DNA from: Microbispora sp. H13382
GTDB lineage: Bacteria; Actinomycetota; Actinomycetes; Streptosporangiales; Streptosporangiaceae
Direction of reading: 5' to 3'
Assembly: GCF_014161445.1 (NCBI RefSeq)
Contig: NZ_JABBXA010000005.1
Span: forward strand, 310,001 to 374,000
Length of the DNA stretch: 64,000 nucleotides
In this document: positions 15,265-23,216 of the stretch, piece by piece
Layout of the letters: each line of letters starts with the position of its first letter
Numbering within the stretch: position 1 is the first letter of the stretch
Made by a program: the position numbers and the translations under genes
Notes under the pieces: generated by a model
Seen by the model: the letters and a program-made list of their open reading frames with translations, nothing else
Databases searched by the model: none
Told to the model about the DNA's origin: nothing

Positions 15265-16410
15265 TCAGCCGGTGACGAGGGTGAGGCCGTACGCCGAGAG
15301 GGCCTCGTTGACGGGCTGGAAGTAGGTGGTGCCGCCGGAGGAGCAGTTGCCCGAGCCGCCGGAGGTCATGCCCTGGGCCTGGCTGCCCGAGATGAACGAG
15401 CCGCCGGAGTCACCGGGCTCGGCGCAGACGTTGGTCCGGGTCAGCCCGCTGACCGTGCCCTGCGAGTAACGGACGCTGGCGTTGAGCTGCTGGACGGTGC
15501 CGCAGCGCCAGCCGGTGGTCGAGCCGGACCGGCAAATCGAGGAGCCGACGGCGGCGACGCTGGAGCCGGCCACCCTCACGTTGCCGTACGACACGATGTT
15601 CGTGGGCGTCCAGTTGCTGTTGACCGCGACCCAGGAGTAGTCGTTGCCGGGGAACGAGGAACCCTGGAAGGTGCCCTGCGCGACCCGGTTGTAGCCGGTC
15701 GTGGTGTTGCCGGCGCGGCCGCAGTGGCCGGCGCTGACGAAGCCGGGCGTGCTGCCCCTGCGCACCGAGAAACCGATGGAGCAGCGGGCGGAGCTGTTGA
15801 TGTAGTACGCGTCGCCGCCCTGCAGGTTGTAGAAGGTCTGCGGCTGCTCGTTGGACTGCTCGACGCGTACGGCGGACTTGTCGGCGCCGCTCGCGGCCAC
15901 GAACGCCTCGGCCTCGGCGGTGTTGGAGGACAGCACGACGACGCTGTTGCTGCGCACGTCGACGTACCAGACGGACGTGGAGGCGGGCGCGCCGGCGGCG
16001 GCCCGGTCCAGCGCGGCCTCGGCGGACTCGAGCGTGGCGAGGTTGCGGCCGACGATCTTCGGCTGCGCGCCCGCGGACAGGATCGCGCCGGCCTTGGACG
16101 CGTCGGCGGTGGCGACGATGAAGCTCTCGGAGGTGGTGCCGGAGACCCAGGATCCGGCGTAGGCGTCACCGATGGTGGCGCGCACCTTGGCCTCGGTGGC
16201 CATGGCCTTCGCCTCGTTCGCGAGGCGGGCGTCGACCTGGGCGGAGGTGAGTCCGAGGTCGCGCTGCATCGCCTCCACCATCGCGGGCGGCGGCTTGACG
16301 GCGGAGGAGGCGGGAGAGTTGTTCGGCTCGGCCATGGCGGGGGTGGCGACCGTGGCGAGGGCCGTGACGGCCAGAGCGCATCCGGCGAGTACGGTGCGTC
16401 TGTGGAGCAT
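15265..16410 (-). CDS. secreted S1E serine protease (streptogrisin/alpha-lytic type)
   Basis: This is a 381-residue preproprotease. A signal peptide (VLAGCALAVTALATVATPAMA) is followed by an alpha-lytic-type pro-domain (about residues 45-190) containing LTSAQVDARLANEAKA. The mature chymotrypsin-fold domain (about 195-381) shows the triad: His in FVSAGHCG, Asp in NDYSWVAV and Ser in EPGDSGGSF. Paired cysteines flank the His and Ser. The pro-domain acts as a folding chaperone in this family and is then cleaved. ATG 16410 is chosen over the ORF-start codon at 16467 because AAGGAGAG lies just upstream and the signal peptide begins there. Gene order gives no specific partner. Confidence 0.93.
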   Translation of the reverse strand: MLHRRTVLAGCALAVTALATVATPAMAEPNNSPASSAVKPPPAMVEAMQRDLGLTSAQVDARLANEAKAMATEAKVRATIGDAYAGSWVSGTTSESFIVATADASKAGAILSAGAQPKIVGRNLATLESAEAALDRAAAGAPASTSVWYVDVRSNSVVVLSSNTAEAEAFVAASGADKSAVRVEQSNEQPQTFYNLQGGDAYYINSSARCSIGFSVRRGSTPGFVSAGHCGRAGNTTTGYNRVAQGTFQGSSFPGNDYSWVAVNSNWTPTNIVSYGNVRVAGSSVAAVGSSICRSGSTTGWRCGTVQQLNASVRYSQGTVSGLTRTNVCAEPGDSGGSFISGSQAQGMTSGGSGNCSSGGTTYFQPVNEALSAYGLTLVTG

Positions 16411-16652
16411 GTGGGGCTCTCCTTGTCTTTGGGGGGTGCCGTCAACGTAACCGACCTCCGCTGTCACGTGGATCTATCAATTCGCCCCTATCACCGAGTT
16501 ATGGAACCGCCCTCGCTGGGGGATTCGCTGGCCCGGAAATAACCGCCCTCGGACCTCCGGGCGTGCGTGAGCGCGAGAAGAGGCAGGCGCCGCGGCGTAC
16601 GCCGGCGACCGGGCGGGCGATCAGGCTCGGCCCGAGTCCCACAGGACGGCCG

Positions 16653-18086
16653 CTATGTCTCGGCGGCGCCGTCCGTGTCCCCGGAGGAAGACGTATCGGT
16701 CGAGGCGGTGGTTTCTCGGAAGTTGGCGGTGCGGGTGTCCTGGATCTTCCGGGCTTCCTTCAACTGGGCCTGCAAGTAGAGGATGCGTCTGTGAAGCGCT
16801 CGGTCGTCAGGCGGCCGGGTGCTCCTCCACAACCGCACGATCCTGTCCGCGCCCGCGGTGGCGAGCAGATGGCCATGCGGGTGGAAGGCGATCGCGCGGA
16901 TGGGACCCGTGTGGCCGGTCAGCGGACGCCCCACCTGGTCACCGGAGTTCAGCCGCCAGAACCGGACCATTCCATCGTCTCCGGCGCTGGCCACCAGGTC
17001 CGCTGCCGGGTGGAAGGCCACCGCCCGGACGGGACCTATGTGACCGGCCAACGGCTTGGTAGCAGCCTGGCGTGCGGCCACATCCCACAACCGCACCGAT
17101 TCGTCGTCGCCACCGCTCGCCAGCGTGTGCCCGTCGGGGTGGAACGCGAGCGCCACCACAGCCCCGCTATGGCCTGCCAGCGCCTCTCCAACGGGTTCGT
17201 CCATGGTGGTATCCCACAGCCGCACGACGCCGTCGTCGCCGCCGTTGGCGAGCACACGCCCAAACGGCTCGAATGCGAGGGCCCAGCCGGCGCCGTCATG
17301 GCTGTGCAGAGGTTCCCGCAACGGCTGCCCCGAGCCGGCGTCCCATAGCCGCACGGTTCCGTCGATGCCGCCGCTCGCCAGTACGCGCCCGTCGGGGTCG
17401 AAGGACACCGACCAGACGCTGCCCGTGTGCCCCCGCAACGGCTCACCCACCGGTCGTCCTGAGTCGGCATCCCAGAGCCGGATCTCCTTGTCGCTGCCTC
17501 CGCTGGCCAGCAGACCTGTCTTCGGGTGGAAGGCCACAGCCACAACGGCACCCGTATGGCCCAGCAAAGGCTCCCGTAACGGCTTCCCCGCGGCGACATC
17601 CCACAACCGCACCGCCCCGTCACCGCCGCCGCTCGCCAGCACGCGCCCGCCGGGATCGAAGGCCACCGACCAGACGGCGCCGGAATGGCTCCCCAGAGGG
17701 CCGCCTGCCAATCGGTACAGATCTTCCGGTTCACCCTGCGCTTCGAGGATCGGTCCCTGAGACACTTCCGCCCGTACCTCGGACCGGGTCCTGGCAGCCG
17801 GGTGGGGTTCGGCCTGGTCCTGGGCGCTACGGGCGGCGACCCAGAGAGCGTGGAACTCCGTGACATCGCCCTTCAGCGCCTCAACGACGAGTTCCAGGTT
17901 GCCCCACCGCGGCAGCTTCTCGCAGCGGACGGCCTCATGCGCCGTGGTATGGCTCATCGCCCCCGTCCGTCTGGCCAGAGTGCGATAACTGGGCTCGCCC
18001 GCGTGTACATACAGGGTCCTCAGTCGCTCGCGCAGAGTGGCCAGAGCGGTCTCACGTGGCAGGTGGCTCGGCGATGGCATTTCCAT
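16653..18086 (-). CDS. WD40 beta-propeller protein with N-terminal helical DNA-binding-like domain
   Basis: This 477-residue protein has no signal peptide. Residues 1-75 form a helical domain (LRERLRTLYVHAGEPSYRTL, then a helix-turn-helix-like stretch RRTGAMSHTTAHEAVR). This resembles the XRE-like domain that actinomycetes place before signalling repeats. After an acidic linker, seven WD40 repeats run from about residue 130 to 430. Each follows the pattern GH.G.V.AVAFHP...LASGG.D..VRLWD, enough for one complete seven-blade propeller. A C-terminal tail has a short coiled-coil-like segment (RRILYLQAQLKEARKIQ) and a Thr/Ser/Asp-rich end. Met3 (18080) is an alternative start. It probably acts as an intracellular scaffold or regulator; partners are unknown. 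Confidence 0.85.
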   Translation of the reverse strand: MEMPSPSHLPRETALATLRERLRTLYVHAGEPSYRTLARRTGAMSHTTAHEAVRCEKLPRWGNLELVVEALKGDVTEFHALWVAARSAQDQAEPHPAARTRSEVRAEVSQGPILEAQGEPEDLYRLAGGPLGSHSGAVWSVAFDPGGRVLASGGGDGAVRLWDVAAGKPLREPLLGHTGAVVAVAFHPKTGLLASGGSDKEIRLWDADSGRPVGEPLRGHTGSVWSVSFDPDGRVLASGGIDGTVRLWDAGSGQPLREPLHSHDGAGWALAFEPFGRVLANGGDDGVVRLWDTTMDEPVGEALAGHSGAVVALAFHPDGHTLASGGDDESVRLWDVAARQAATKPLAGHIGPVRAVAFHPAADLVASAGDDGMVRFWRLNSGDQVGRPLTGHTGPIRAIAFHPHGHLLATAGADRIVRLWRSTRPPDDRALHRRILYLQAQLKEARKIQDTRTANFRETTASTDTSSSGDTDGAAET

Positions 18087-18304
18087 CGCAGCATCCCATG
18101 ATGCCGGGAGCGAAATCCAGAAATGTCAGGGAATGTAAAGCGAATGACCTCTCCTCCGACTCGGGCTCTGATGTAAGCCCGTTCAGCAGGCGTCCGGATT
18201 CATCAGATGGCGTAAGGCCTTGGAGCCCATCGTCAACCGTGCTCCGGCACGCCCCATGCTGGTATCACGCCCACAACACCAGCCATGGGTATGGAGATCC
18301 CTGA

Positions 18305-18460
18305 ATGGAGTTCGGTGACATGCTGCCCCACCTGACCGCCCTGGTCACGGCGAGCGCCGTGCTGTTGTCCGTTCCTGCCGCTACTTACATGTTCTCGGCC
18401 GACTCAGGGCGCCGTTCCCGGGCGCTGCGCCTGCTGCGGTTACTGTTGTTGCGCCGTTAG
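18305..18460 (+). CDS. hypothetical 51-residue single-helix peptide
   Basis: This is a small ORF with ATG 18305 and a GGAG about 8 nt upstream. It encodes one hydrophobic segment (LTALVTASAVLLSVPAATYMF) followed by an Arg/Leu-rich cationic tail. It lies in the gap between the divergent WD40 gene and a LysR gene. No family was recognised. Length, a plausible ribosome site and a sensible membrane peptide argue for it; the lack of visible conservation argues against. Confidence 0.4.
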   Translation: MEFGDMLPHLTALVTASAVLLSVPAATYMFSADSGRRSRALRLLRLLLLRR

Positions 18461-18597
18461 TGCTGTGCAATGCGGGAGATACGCGTAATAGCAGGTCCAG
18501 CTCGATCGGCAGCCCGTACGCGCAGCTGCGTGGCGGTGTGGCAGACGCCGGCCCGGCCCGCCCAGGCCGGTCGGTCACGAGTCCCGCCGGCGGCCGG

Positions 18598-19560
18598 CTA
18601 AGGAACCGCGCCGTATTCGGGGTTGGTGACGAGCCAGTCCGCGTAGCGGGCACTGCGGCGGACCGCGTCGGCGTACGCGGCCCGGGCGTGGGCGGCGACC
18701 ACGGGGGCGGCGGCCCGCGCGCCCATCGAGTCGGCGTGCCAGCCGAGCAGGTGCCGCCAGCGCAGCGGCGCACCGGCCAGCGGCATCATGACCAGCCCGG
18801 CGGTGAGGCGGAAGGTGGCCTGGCAGAGGGCGACCGCCTTGCCCACCCCGACCAGGTGCAGGCAGGTCGCCACGTCCGTCTCGTAGATGGAGTCGGGGAC
18901 GAACCCGGCCCGGGCGCAGGCGGCGGCGAAGCAGTCGGCGAAACAGCCGTCGCCGGGGGCGACCGTCCAGTGTTCGTCGGCGAGGCTGGACAGCTGCAGT
19001 TCCCTCTCCCCGGCTAGTGGGTGGTCCTCCGACAGGAGCACGAAGACCGGGTCGGTGCCGACCGTGGTCCAGTTCATCGCCTCGGCCGGGGGAGGCGGGC
19101 TGTCGCCGCACGTCCCGAGCAGCACGAAGTCGAGCCGGCCGGCCACCGCGAGCGAGGTCAGCTCACCGGCCGACCAGGACGTGCGGGTGGTGACCGGGAT
19201 GCCGGGCTGGTCGGCGGTCAGGCGCTCGACCAGCCCGCCGAGTATGGGCCCGTTCGTCGCGCCGATGCGATAGCCGGGCAGTTTGACCGAGGTGTTGGCG
19301 AACCGTACCGCGTCCTCCTGGAGGTCCCGTACGGCGGGCAGCAGCACCCGGGCGCGGGCCAGCACCATCTCGCCGAGAGGAGTGGGACGGGCGCCGTTGC
19401 GGTCGCGTTCGAACAGCGGACCCCCGAGTGAGCGCTCGATGCGCTTGAGCTGAGCGGTTAGGGACGGTTGGGCGAGGCCGAGCCGGGTGGCCGCTTTCGT
19501 GACGCTCCCGGCTTCGGCGACCGCGTGCACGATTCTGAGGTGGCGGATCTCCAGATCCAT
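18598..19560 (-). CDS. LysR-family transcriptional regulator
   Basis: This 320-residue regulator has an N-terminal winged HTH (residues 1-60: LRIVHAVAEAGSVTKAATRL followed by GLAQPSLTAQLKRIE) and a C-terminal periplasmic-binding-like effector domain (about 90-300). The HTH is the classic LTTR type, except that SLTAQLKRIE replaces the common SxSxxIxxLE. It is divergent from the nitronate-monooxygenase gene across a 229-bp gap, so it may regulate that gene, although a KstR-like palindrome lies closer to that start. Effector and targets are unknown. Confidence 0.88.
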   Translation of the reverse strand: MDLEIRHLRIVHAVAEAGSVTKAATRLGLAQPSLTAQLKRIERSLGGPLFERDRNGARPTPLGEMVLARARVLLPAVRDLQEDAVRFANTSVKLPGYRIGATNGPILGGLVERLTADQPGIPVTTRTSWSAGELTSLAVAGRLDFVLLGTCGDSPPPPAEAMNWTTVGTDPVFVLLSEDHPLAGERELQLSSLADEHWTVAPGDGCFADCFAAACARAGFVPDSIYETDVATCLHLVGVGKAVALCQATFRLTAGLVMMPLAGAPLRWRHLLGWHADSMGARAAAPVVAAHARAAYADAVRRSARYADWLVTNPEYGAVP

Positions 19561-19744
19561 AGGGGGAAGGTACGACTCCCGTGGTATGGCCGCAATCCCG
19601 CATTGTCATGAAATCTGACTTTAACGGTGGTCATCGCCGGGTGATCGCCGCCCCGGCGCGCTGGAACGTGTTCTCGCGAGAGTTCCCGCCGCGTCCCCGG
19701 CCGTCGAGTTACCGACTGGTAGGAACGCGCCGAACGCAGGTCAC

Positions 19745-19758
19745 TAGAACGCGTTGCA
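19745..19758. promoter_or_regulatory. KstR-like operator upstream of the nitronate-monooxygenase gene
   Basis: TAGAACGCGTTGCA at 19745-19758 fits the published KstR consensus TnnAACnnGTTnnA at every fixed position. It ends 31 bp before the ATG at 19790, where a repressor would block transcription. KstR is the TetR-type repressor of sterol uptake and side-chain degradation in actinobacteria, and it is relieved by steroid-CoA thioesters. No kstR gene is in this window. Confidence 0.6.
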
Positions 19759-19789
19759 GTTCGCTGGAGGCCGTCGTACGTTCGAAGGC

Positions 19790-20917
19790 ATGCGGACACG
19801 TGTCACCGACATGTTCGGTATCGAGTTCCCGATCTTCGCCTTCAGCCACTGCCGGGACGTCGTCGCCGCGGTGAGCCGTGCCGGCGGCATGGGAGTGCTC
19901 GGCGCCCTGTATTTCACCCCCGAGGAGCTCGAGATCGAGCTCAAGTGGATCGACGACCACGTGGACGGCCGCCCGTACGGCGTGGACGTGGTGATGCCCG
20001 CCTCCTACGCGGGGTCGGACCTCGACGTGGACTCCCCGGCCGACCTTGTGGCGCGGCTGCAGGGGATGATCCCGCAGGGGCATCGGGCCTTCGTGGAGGA
20101 CCTGCTGGCCCGGCACGGCGTGCCGCCGCTGGACGGATCCGACTCGGGCAAGGTGCTGCTCGGCTGGACCGACGCGACGGCCCGGCCGCAGGTCGAGGTC
20201 GCGCTCCGGCATCCCATCGCGCTGCTGGCCAACGCCCTCGGCCCGCCGCCCGCCGACGTCGTGGAGCAGGCGCACGCGAAGGGCGTGAAGGTGGCCGCGC
20301 TCGCCTCCACGCCGCGCCACGCCGTCAAGCAGGTCGAGGTCGGCGTGGACGTCGTCGTGGCGCAGGGCACCGAGGCGGGCGGCCACACCGGCGAGATCTC
20401 CACGATGGTGCTCATCCCGCAGGTCGTGGACGCGGTGGACGTGCCGGTTCTGGCCGCGGGCGGCATCGGTTCCGGCCGTCAGATGGCCGCGGGCATGGCG
20501 CTCGGCGCCGAGGGCGTGTGGACCGGCTCGATCTGGCTGGCGGTGGAGGAGGCCGACACCTCCGAGACCGTACGGCGGCGCATCATCGCGGCCACCTCCC
20601 GCGACACCGTCAGGTCGCGGAGCTGGACCGGCAAGCCCGCCCGCCTGCTGAAGAACGAGTGGACCGACGCCTGGGAGTCGGCCGAGTCGCCCGGCACGCT
20701 GCCGATGCCGCTGCAGTTCATGCTGATCTCCGACGCGCTGCGGCGGATCGGCAGGTCGGACGCGACCGAGCTGGCCACGTTCCCGGCCGGTCAGATCATC
20801 GGCGCGATGAACCAGGTCAAGCCGGCCAAACAGGTCGTCTTCGAGATGGTGGAGGAGTACGTCGAGGCCATGGAACGCCTCGGCCGCATCACCCGGGACG
20901 AGTCCCGGGACGAGTGA
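19790..20917 (+). CDS. nitronate monooxygenase-family FMN protein
   Basis: This is a 375-residue TIM-barrel flavoprotein of the NMO/2-nitropropane dioxygenase family. ATG 19790 has GAAGG a few bases upstream. Family features include the N-terminal GIEFPIFAFSHCRDVVAAVS and GGMGVLGALYFTPEEL segments. The phosphate-binding stretches GTEAGGHTGEI and VLAAGGIGSGRQMAAGMALGAEG bind FMN. Members oxidise nitronates or act as FMN enoyl/keto reductases. In steroid-degrading actinobacteria a member (IpdC) acts on steroid ring intermediates. The perfect KstR-like palindrome in the promoter and the sterol genes 2 kb downstream suggest a role in steroid or fatty-acid breakdown rather than nitronate detoxification. 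The exact substrate cannot be read from the sequence. Confidence 0.8.
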   Translation: MRTRVTDMFGIEFPIFAFSHCRDVVAAVSRAGGMGVLGALYFTPEELEIELKWIDDHVDGRPYGVDVVMPASYAGSDLDVDSPADLVARLQGMIPQGHRAFVEDLLARHGVPPLDGSDSGKVLLGWTDATARPQVEVALRHPIALLANALGPPPADVVEQAHAKGVKVAALASTPRHAVKQVEVGVDVVVAQGTEAGGHTGEISTMVLIPQVVDAVDVPVLAAGGIGSGRQMAAGMALGAEGVWTGSIWLAVEEADTSETVRRRIIAATSRDTVRSRSWTGKPARLLKNEWTDAWESAESPGTLPMPLQFMLISDALRRIGRSDATELATFPAGQIIGAMNQVKPAKQVVFEMVEEYVEAMERLGRITRDESRDE

Positions 20918-20995
20918 GGCCCCCGCCCCCCGCTCGCGTGGCGCCCTGCTGCTTTACTGCTGGGGATGTCCCGCGAGCTGGGGGAGGACGCCGCG

Positions 20996-22189
20996 ATGAG
21001 CCGTGCCGGTGACGAGACCGTGGCGGAGGCCCCGCCCATCCCGCCGCCGATCATGGGGAACGTCCCCGGTTCCTACGCCCTGAGCGTCTTCAGGGAGCGG
21101 CATCCCGTGCTCGTCCGCCAGGTCGCGCGGGCGCTGCCGTACGACCCGGACCGGCGGCGCGCGCTCGACCGGCTGCTCGACGAGGTCGTCCGTGACGTCA
21201 TGGCGCCGCTGGAGCCGTCGGCGCACGACGGCGCCGCCTGGGCCGAGTGGGGACGCGGGAAGATCGGCCGCCGCTACGTCGACGTGCCGTTCCTGTGGGG
21301 CGAGAGCTACTTCTACCGCAAGCTTCTGGAGGCCACCGGATACTTCGGCGACGGCCCGTGGCGCGGGGTCGACCCGTTCGGCCCGATGAAGCAGGCCGAG
21401 CTCGAGGGCCCGGTCGTGGACGGGGAACTCGCGGCGCTCGACGAGACGGCGACACTGTCCCCGGACGAGCAGGCCCGGGCGCTCCTGCTCGGCTCGCTCT
21501 GGGGCAACCGCGCCGACCTGTCCTTCGGCGTCACGCTCGACGGGGACCACGAGAGGGCGACCGGCCTGGTCGTGGACGACGGCCCACTGCTGTGGTCGCT
21601 TCTCGAGGCCGCCGCACCGGGGCGGATCTGCCTGGTCGCCGACAACGCGGGGCGCGAGCTGCTGCCCGACCTCGTGCTCGTCGACCATCTCCTCGCGCGC
21701 GGGCTCGCGGGCGAGGTCGTCCTCCACGTGAAGCCCGTCCCGTACTTCGTGTCCGACGCGACCCCGGCCGACGTGCTCGCGTGCCTGCGGCGGCTCGCCG
21801 CGGCCCCCGGCCGGGCCGGGGAGGCCGGCGCCCGCCTGTGGGCCGCGACGGAGGAGGGGCGTCTCAGACTGCGGGCGCATCCCTTCGCCTGTGCTCCGCT
21901 GCCCTACTCGGACATGCCGGACGACCTGCGCGAGGAGTTCGCCTCGGCCTCGCTGACCGTCATGAAGGGCGACCTGAACTACCGGCGGCTCGTCGGCGAT
22001 CGGATGTGGCCGGCGACCACGCCGTTCGCCGCGGTCACCGGCTACTTCCCCGGGCCTGTCGTCGCGCTGCGCACGCTGAAGTCGGACGCGCTCGTCGGCG
22101 TGCCGGAGCGGACGCTGGCGGAGCTGGACGCGACCGGCCGCCCATGGCGCACCACCGGCACTCACGCCATGGTCCAGGCCCGGCCCTGA
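20996..22189 (+). CDS. DUF89/ARMT1-family damage-control phosphatase
   Basis: This is a metal-dependent phosphatase-like protein of about 397 residues. The DUF89 hallmarks are all present: SLWGNRADLSF, the Asp-containing metal motif LVADNAGRELLPDLVLVDHLL, and KGDLNYRRLVGD near the C-terminus. The family hydrolyses damaged or misplaced sugar phosphates and related metabolites (metabolite repair), using Asp and Asn ligands for Mn/Co/Ni. ATG 20996 is chosen because GGGAGGA lies 7 nt upstream; an in-frame ATG at 20966 is less good. It starts 78 bp after the NMO gene on the same strand and ends 4 bp before the convergent crotonase gene. A link to the flanking sterol genes is not apparent. Confidence 0.83.
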   Translation: MSRAGDETVAEAPPIPPPIMGNVPGSYALSVFRERHPVLVRQVARALPYDPDRRRALDRLLDEVVRDVMAPLEPSAHDGAAWAEWGRGKIGRRYVDVPFLWGESYFYRKLLEATGYFGDGPWRGVDPFGPMKQAELEGPVVDGELAALDETATLSPDEQARALLLGSLWGNRADLSFGVTLDGDHERATGLVVDDGPLLWSLLEAAAPGRICLVADNAGRELLPDLVLVDHLLARGLAGEVVLHVKPVPYFVSDATPADVLACLRRLAAAPGRAGEAGARLWAATEEGRLRLRAHPFACAPLPYSDMPDDLREEFASASLTVMKGDLNYRRLVGDRMWPATTPFAAVTGYFPGPVVALRTLKSDALVGVPERTLAELDATGRPWRTTGTHAMVQARP

Positions 22190-22193
22190 CCGG

Positions 22194-23009
22194 CTATCGG
22201 CCCTGGTAGACGGGTGGGCGCTTGTCGCGGAAGGCGCGCGCGCCCTCCTTGGCGTCCTCGGAGCCGATGACCGGCCAGCCGATCGCGTCGGAGACCTTGA
22301 ACGCCTCGGCCTCCGGCATGCCCAGCGTCTCGCGGTAGGCACGCAGGATCGCCTGTACGGCGAGCGGCCCGCAGGCGGCCACCTGGCCGGCGATCTCGCG
22401 GGCCGCCGCGAGCGCCTGGCCGTCCGGCACGACCCGGTTGACCATGCCCATCGCGAGCGCCTCGGCGGCCGTGACCGCCCGGCCGGTGAGCAGCACGTCC
22501 ATGGCGAACGCGTACGGGATCTGGCGGGGCAGCCGGATGGCGCTGCCGCCCATCGGGAACAGCGCCCGCCTGGCCTCGAACAGCCCGAGCGTGGCGCTCT
22601 CGGCGACGACGCGCAGGTCGGTGCCGACGAGGAGTTCGGTGCCGCCCGCCACGGCGTAGCCCTCGACCGCGCACACGATCGGCTTGGACGGCAGCGCCTC
22701 GGGGTCGCGCAGCAGGCCCTTCCAGTGGTAGTCGGGGATCTCGGCGGCCCGGCGGCGCACCCGCTCGTCCTGCGACGGCGTGCCCATCGCCTTGAGGTCG
22801 GCCCCGGCGCAGAACGTGCCGTTCGCCCCGGTCAGGACGCCGACCCGCACCTCGGGCTCGTCCGAGATGTACTGCCAGGCCTCGGCCAGCCCCACCAGCA
22901 TGTCCTGTGAGAGCGCGTTCCTGGCCTCGGGGCGGTCCATCGTGACGACCACCACGTGACCGTCGCGCTCGATCCGGCAGTGCGGGGTGCTGATGGGCAG
23001 GAGCTCCAC
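22194..23009 (-). CDS. crotonase-family enoyl-CoA hydratase (EchA19-like)
   Basis: This is a 271-residue enoyl-CoA hydratase/isomerase superfamily member. The two oxyanion-hole segments are GTFCAGADLKAMG and GYAVAGGTELLVG. The N-terminus VVVVTMDRPEARNALSQDM and C-terminal KEGARAFRDKRPPVYQGR are typical. GTG 23009 is preferred over the ATG at 23063 because GGAGGA lies about 7 nt upstream. It is divergent from an acyl-CoA synthetase gene across 207 bp that hold KstR2-like and KstR-like palindromes. In M. tuberculosis echA19 and fadD19 are also divergent and serve sterol side-chain beta-oxidation. By analogy this enzyme would hydrate a steroid-enoyl-CoA, which is inference. Confidence 0.87.
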   Translation of the reverse strand: MELLPISTPHCRIERDGHVVVVTMDRPEARNALSQDMLVGLAEAWQYISDEPEVRVGVLTGANGTFCAGADLKAMGTPSQDERVRRRAAEIPDYHWKGLLRDPEALPSKPIVCAVEGYAVAGGTELLVGTDLRVVAESATLGLFEARRALFPMGGSAIRLPRQIPYAFAMDVLLTGRAVTAAEALAMGMVNRVVPDGQALAAAREIAGQVAACGPLAVQAILRAYRETLGMPEAEAFKVSDAIGWPVIGSEDAKEGARAFRDKRPPVYQGR

Positions 23010-23043
23010 AGGTGTCCTCCAGCGGGACGGCGTCACCGGTTCG

Positions 23044-23057
23044 ATCAAGCGCTTGTT
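23044..23057. promoter_or_regulatory. KstR2-like operator (AnCAAGnnCTTGnT)
   Basis: ATCAAGCGCTTGTT at 23044-23057 fits the published KstR2 consensus AnCAAGnnCTTGnT at every fixed base and contains a perfect 10-bp palindrome. It lies 35-48 bp upstream of the crotonase start, at the expected core promoter. KstR2 controls the later part of cholesterol degradation. Other acyl-CoA-responsive TetR proteins use similar CAAG..CTTG sites, so the exact regulator is uncertain. Confidence 0.55.
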
Positions 23058-23093
23058 AGACATCGCGCGCGGGGTTAGTCTGCCCGCAAGAAC

Positions 23094-23107
23094 TAGAACC
23101 GATTCTC
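23094..23107. promoter_or_regulatory. KstR-like operator between crotonase and acyl-CoA synthetase genes
   Basis: TAGAACCGATTCTC at 23094-23107 is an inverted repeat close to the KstR consensus TnnAACnnGTTnnA, with A for G in the right core and C for the last A. It lies 110 bp before the synthetase ATG and 85 bp before the crotonase GTG, so it could control both divergent units. Confidence 0.45.
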
Positions 23108-23216
23108 ATCTGAGTCGCTCCGCATTGCCAGATCTTGTCAGCGTCGTGCCGGCGTGCTTCACTTCGCGGCCGCTGACGCCCGGGCTTTGTGGCGCACCCC
23201 CATAGGGAGCTGGCAC

